Position numbers and translations under genes: made by a program. A stretch of 64,000 bases of DNA from Secundilactobacillus angelensis (GTDB taxonomy: Bacteria; Bacillota; Bacilli; Lactobacillales; Lactobacillaceae): NCBI RefSeq assembly GCF_012641075.1, contig NZ_JAAXLJ010000002.1:62001-126000 (forward strand). Reading direction: 5' to 3'. Within the stretch, counting starts at the first letter, position 1. Each line of letters begins with the position of its first letter. The notes under the pieces are model-generated. The model was not told the DNA's origin, ran no database searches, and saw only the letters and a list, made by a program, of their open reading frames with translations. Below are positions 61,032 to 64,000 of the stretch, one piece after another.

Positions 61032-61997
61032 CTATGCAAAGTTTTCCCGGTAATATCGATACTTATTTTTGATCTCTTCAAGTGGTCGATCCATCACGTG
61101 TTCTCGACCCTGGTCATCTAGTTTGAAATGTTCTGCTATTTTGGCAGCAAATCGAATCTTTAGTCCAGGATGCTGCGTCACCAGTGGACGCAGATCCGTT
61201 GACATAATTTCAAATGACGGCACAATATCGGACACCAAAATTTTGGTGAAATCTTGAAAGTTATCAGCCAACACTTCTGAGTAAATATGGTCGGCATACT
61301 TGAGCTCAATCGCCTCTAATTTATCAAAGTAATCCGACTGTGAAAGCCCCTTTTGATTCTTCACAATGTGTTGTTCATCATATTCATGGGTCAGATACGC
61401 ATCCCAATCCCGGTAAGCGTATGTAGTCATGCGAACTACCAGCTGGCGCCCTTCCTTCGTAACATTAGCCGGTACCATCCCACCTGCAGGATCAATTAAG
61501 TACGGCTTAACGAGCTGTTCGGTAACATAATGATAATAAGTTCCAGGAATCAACTCCTGATCCTGATCGGCACGATAGAGTTCACCTTCACCAGCTAACT
61601 CTGGCAACCCAATTAAACTTAACCGAGTCTGGTTGATGGCATAGATCATATCCTCCAACTCTTCATCAATCTCGTCAGTTCGACTGATCACTTGCAGAAT
61701 TTGAGTAAAAAGGCGAACTAATTCGTTACGTTCACCCTTTTGATTATCATGAATGCCAAGCTGACGGGCATACTTACGTGTTTCACGTTCTAATTGTTCT
61801 TCAAGGCTGGTCGTCATCCGCTCCACCTTAACTGGCAGAACTGGTTGATCAAACGCCTCGCGGGCTACAGTTCGCACAGCCTCCCGTAATTTTGGCCGCA
61901 TTTCTATAAAATCAGGAAACTCGAATACGTTTTGAAAATCATAGTGCCCGCTAGCATCTAACCGGGCTGCATTCACGTTAAAATTAAATTTGCCCAA
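61032..61997 (-). CDS. Unknown 321-residue protein, first gene of an unknown operon
   Basis: A 321-residue charged, soluble protein without a recognised family. It contains a helical region with Glu/Arg repeats (LEEQLERETRKYARQLG, DEIDEELEDMIYA) and an aromatic-rich part (LIPGTYYHYVTEQLVKPYL, YAYRDWDAYLTHEYDEQHI). The start is placed at the TTG at 61995-61997, which follows GGAGGGG and 6 bases; an ATG at 62012 would begin within this site. It is cotranscribed with the paralog gene at 60587. No catalytic residues can be claimed. Confidence 0.7.
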   Translation of the reverse strand: MGKFNFNVNAARLDASGHYDFQNVFEFPDFIEMRPKLREAVRTVAREAFDQPVLPVKVERMTTSLEEQLERETRKYARQLGIHDNQKGERNELVRLFTQILQVISRTDEIDEELEDMIYAINQTRLSLIGLPELAGEGELYRADQDQELIPGTYYHYVTEQLVKPYLIDPAGGMVPANVTKEGRQLVVRMTTYAYRDWDAYLTHEYDEQHIVKNQKGLSQSDYFDKLEAIELKYADHIYSEVLADNFQDFTKILVSDIVPSFEIMSTDLRPLVTQHPGLKIRFAAKIAEHFKLDDQGREHVMDRPLEEIKNKYRYYRENFA

Positions 61998-62061
61998 TGG
62001 TGGCCCCTCCATTCTTGCACTTTATTTCAGTGTAAGTTTTCCCGTATAAAAAAGCTATTAG

Positions 62062-62092
62062 GGAAAGGGCGCAGTTCGGAAATCCTTCCCCC
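62062..62092 (-). terminator. Weaker second hairpin after pyruvate oxidase
   Basis: GGGAAGG pairs with CCTTTCCC across a loop, followed some bases later on the minus strand by six T. It lies between the strong terminator and the unknown operon and may act as backup. Confidence 0.4.
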
Positions 62093-62100
62093 AAAAAAAT

Positions 62101-62143
62101 AAAGGGCACATCAACAATAAGAAGCATTGCTGATGTGCCCTTT
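62101..62143 (-). terminator. Terminator of pyruvate oxidase
   Basis: A 13-bp stem, AAAGGGCACATCA with its complement, around a 17-base loop, followed on the minus strand by a long T run. It lies 48 bases after the oxidase stop. Confidence 0.85.
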
Positions 62144-62190
62144 ATTTGTATACCACAAAATAGGATTAAATTTAACCCTGTAACAACAAA

Positions 62191-63945
62191 CTACTGGACA
62201 TGATACTGTTTCAGATAAGCACTTAAGGGTGCCAGTTTTTCTGCATAATACCGTTTCTTGAAGGCGTCAATCGTAGCTTCATCGAACTTATCCGGGTCAA
62301 GCGCCAACTTTTCAACTGGAATTGGCCGTTCATTTGTCATTCGGATGTCGATTAAGACGGGCTTACCAGACTGAGAAATCTTTAGTGCTTGGTCAAAAGC
62401 ATTCGGTACTTCGCTAATTTTAGTGACGGTCATACCAGTTAACCCCTGGGCTTCCGCAACTTGAGCAAAATCAGTCTTTGGCAGATCGATACCGAACCAT
62501 TCCTGCCCATCATCTTCCTGTTCATCTTCAATATAGCCTAATGCTAGATTGGTAAAGACCACGTTGATCACCGGCAAGCCATAGGTCACTTCTGTTGCCA
62601 GGTCTTGCATCACCATGGCAGCAGCCCCGTCACCCACTAAATTAAACACCTGCCGTTGCGGGTAATCCAACTGAGCAGCAATAGCACCAGGTAAGCCAAC
62701 ACCCATGGTTGCAAACAAACCCGATGTAATCCAAGGCTGCTTACCATTGACTTTTAATAATCGAACCGCGTTTTGAGTAACGTCCCCAACGTCAATTGAG
62801 AAGATCGCATCGTCTGTTGCAATCCGGTTAATTTCCTTAAAGGCCGGTTCAAACCGAAGATCACCGCTAGTACGATTCATCATATCATCATTGTATTGAT
62901 GCCAGTTGGCAACGTTTGCGACGTTGGCAGCATACCAAGGAGACACCGGTGCATCTTTCCCTAAGTCCAATAAGCGCTGCAGGGTCTGTTTTGCATCTGC
63001 CAAAATGGCGACGTCAGTATGGTGTCGCTTGCCCAAAATTTGAGGATTAGTATCCACCTGGACGAATTTAATATTTGGTTTAAACATTGCCTCAGCAAAC
63101 GGGTAATTGGACCCAACGAAGAGAATTAAATCGGTTTCTTGCAGTGCTTCGTTAGCCGGTTTAGAAGCAACCCGAGCCGCAGACCCGAGTAACGCTTCGA
63201 AATCATACGGAATGATTTCCTTTCCTAACGCCGTTGTGATAATGGGCACTTGGAATTTTTGGGCGAAAGCCATCACTTCAGAGGCGGCATTGATTGTTCC
63301 CTGGCCAACGTAGATCAGCGGTTTTTTAGCTTGCTTCAATAGTGCCAATACTTGTTTGACCTGATCATCAGCCGGTGGTGCCAATTGTGGCCGGGCAAAG
63401 TTTGCCGCTGAACTATAATACCCATCGGCCGGAATTGGCTTATTCGCTAAATCATTAGGGATCGTCACAAAGGCTGGTCCATGTTGGGCAAACGCCCGCC
63501 GAATAGCTTCGTCAATCACGTGAGGTAAACTTTCTGCAGTGGTTACCGTGCGGGCATAGACCCCAGGATCGTTAAACCACGGATCTTCATCAAATTCCTG
63601 AAAGAAGTCCTGGTTCATGAGTCCCTGCGGATTTTGACCAATCAGGAATAACACGGGCACCTTATCTGCCATGGCATCATAAGCCCCCTGGTATAAATGG
63701 GTTGCACCTGGCCCGGCTGAACCAAAGGCCACCCCAATATGCCCGGTTAACTTTGTGTCAGCCACCGCCGCCAAAGCCCCCACTTCTTCGTGGCGAACGT
63801 GGATGTACTTGATTCGTTCCTGCTCTTTGTCTAACGCATACATCAAATTATTGATCGTACCACCAGGAATCCCGTAAATATGATCAACGTGCCAACTTTC
63901 CAATGTCTTAAGGGCTGCAACACCCGAATTAATTGTCTCTGCCAT
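62191..63945 (-). CDS. pox: Pyruvate oxidase (phosphate-dependent, H2O2-forming type)
   Basis: A 584-residue ThDP/FAD enzyme of the acetohydroxyacid-synthase family. The N-terminal VDHIYGIPGGTINNLM and VRHEEVGALAAVAD (catalytic Glu at about 53) closely follow L. plantarum pyruvate oxidase, and the ThDP/Mg motif is VGDGAAAMVM with an Asn 27 residues on. It converts pyruvate, phosphate and oxygen to acetyl phosphate, CO2 and H2O2. Related acetolactate synthases are a possible alternative, but the N-terminal match favours Pox. The ATG at 63943-63945 has GGAGG upstream; the frame extends to 63984. It is followed by a strong terminator. Confidence 0.88.
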   Translation of the reverse strand: MAETINSGVAALKTLESWHVDHIYGIPGGTINNLMYALDKEQERIKYIHVRHEEVGALAAVADTKLTGHIGVAFGSAGPGATHLYQGAYDAMADKVPVLFLIGQNPQGLMNQDFFQEFDEDPWFNDPGVYARTVTTAESLPHVIDEAIRRAFAQHGPAFVTIPNDLANKPIPADGYYSSAANFARPQLAPPADDQVKQVLALLKQAKKPLIYVGQGTINAASEVMAFAQKFQVPIITTALGKEIIPYDFEALLGSAARVASKPANEALQETDLILFVGSNYPFAEAMFKPNIKFVQVDTNPQILGKRHHTDVAILADAKQTLQRLLDLGKDAPVSPWYAANVANVANWHQYNDDMMNRTSGDLRFEPAFKEINRIATDDAIFSIDVGDVTQNAVRLLKVNGKQPWITSGLFATMGVGLPGAIAAQLDYPQRQVFNLVGDGAAAMVMQDLATEVTYGLPVINVVFTNLALGYIEDEQEDDGQEWFGIDLPKTDFAQVAEAQGLTGMTVTKISEVPNAFDQALKISQSGKPVLIDIRMTNERPIPVEKLALDPDKFDEATIDAFKKRYYAEKLAPLSAYLKQYHVQ

Positions 63946-64000
63946 TGCTCTTTCCTCCTCCAAAGCAAACTGTAATTGCATCACTTATTGCTTACCAATT

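Overview
The window looks like chromosome of a low-to-mid GC Gram-positive in the family Lactobacillaceae. Pointers are the polC/proS/rseP/cdsA/uppS and rimP-nusA-rnpM-ylxQ-infB-rbfA gene orders, the hrcA-grpE-dnaK-dnaJ heat-shock locus with CIRCE operators, strong GGAGG ribosome binding sites, a pyruvate oxidase, and a MucBP surface protein of the lactobacillus type. The nitrate/molybdopterin, SUF and Feo genes recall the Lactiplantibacillus/Levilactobacillus/Secundilactobacillus side of the family. The species cannot be fixed from sequence reading alone. No rRNA, tRNA, CRISPR array, prophage or insertion sequence was seen.

Layout. Bases 1-6100 hold the end of a fructosamine-kinase-like gene, then on the minus strand a HAD phosphatase, dtd, rel, a small membrane protein, rsmE, prmA and a small unknown gene. 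Bases 6300-10400 hold corA, degV, a 62-aa ORF, a thioredoxin-like protein and a membrane-anchored nuclease. Bases 10460-38000 are almost all minus-strand core genes: lepA; dnaJ, dnaK, grpE, hrcA; ribF, truB; rbfA, infB, ylxQ, rnpM, nusA, rimP; polC, proS, rseP, cdsA, uppS; an unknown gene beside frr, then pyrH, tsf and rpsB. Bases 38000-45700 are accessory: a HAD phosphatase, a 53-aa membrane peptide, a multicopper oxidase, a sugar acetyltransferase and a 1385-aa adhesin.

Bases 45766-60531 form a metal and cofactor island. A minus-strand operon moaE-moaD-moaA-narK-cupin-sufT supplies steps of molybdopterin synthesis, nitrate/nitrite transport and Fe-S maturation. Divergent from it, a FecCD permease and ATPase form most of a metal-chelate or oxyanion importer. 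The minus-strand sufCDSUB operon follows, then feoA, feoB, a FeoB-associated Cys-rich peptide and a lipoprotein that is probably the binding protein of the split importer. MoaA carries Fe-S clusters and nitrate reductases need Fe-S plus molybdenum, so iron import, cluster assembly and molybdopterin synthesis fit one physiological theme. The nitrate reductase itself, moaB/C and moeA/mob genes are not in the window. The window ends with an unrecognised two-gene operon and a pyruvate oxidase.

The most interesting signals are: a promoter of hrcA flanked by two CIRCE-type repeats; a terminator hairpin inside the short leader of the rimP-nusA-infB operon; a leader with three possible hairpins before the FecCD permease; a diverged paralogous pair of unknown proteins (34133-34543 and 60587-61018), one of them in an unknown operon; and two short genes, the FeoB-associated peptide and the 53-aa membrane peptide.
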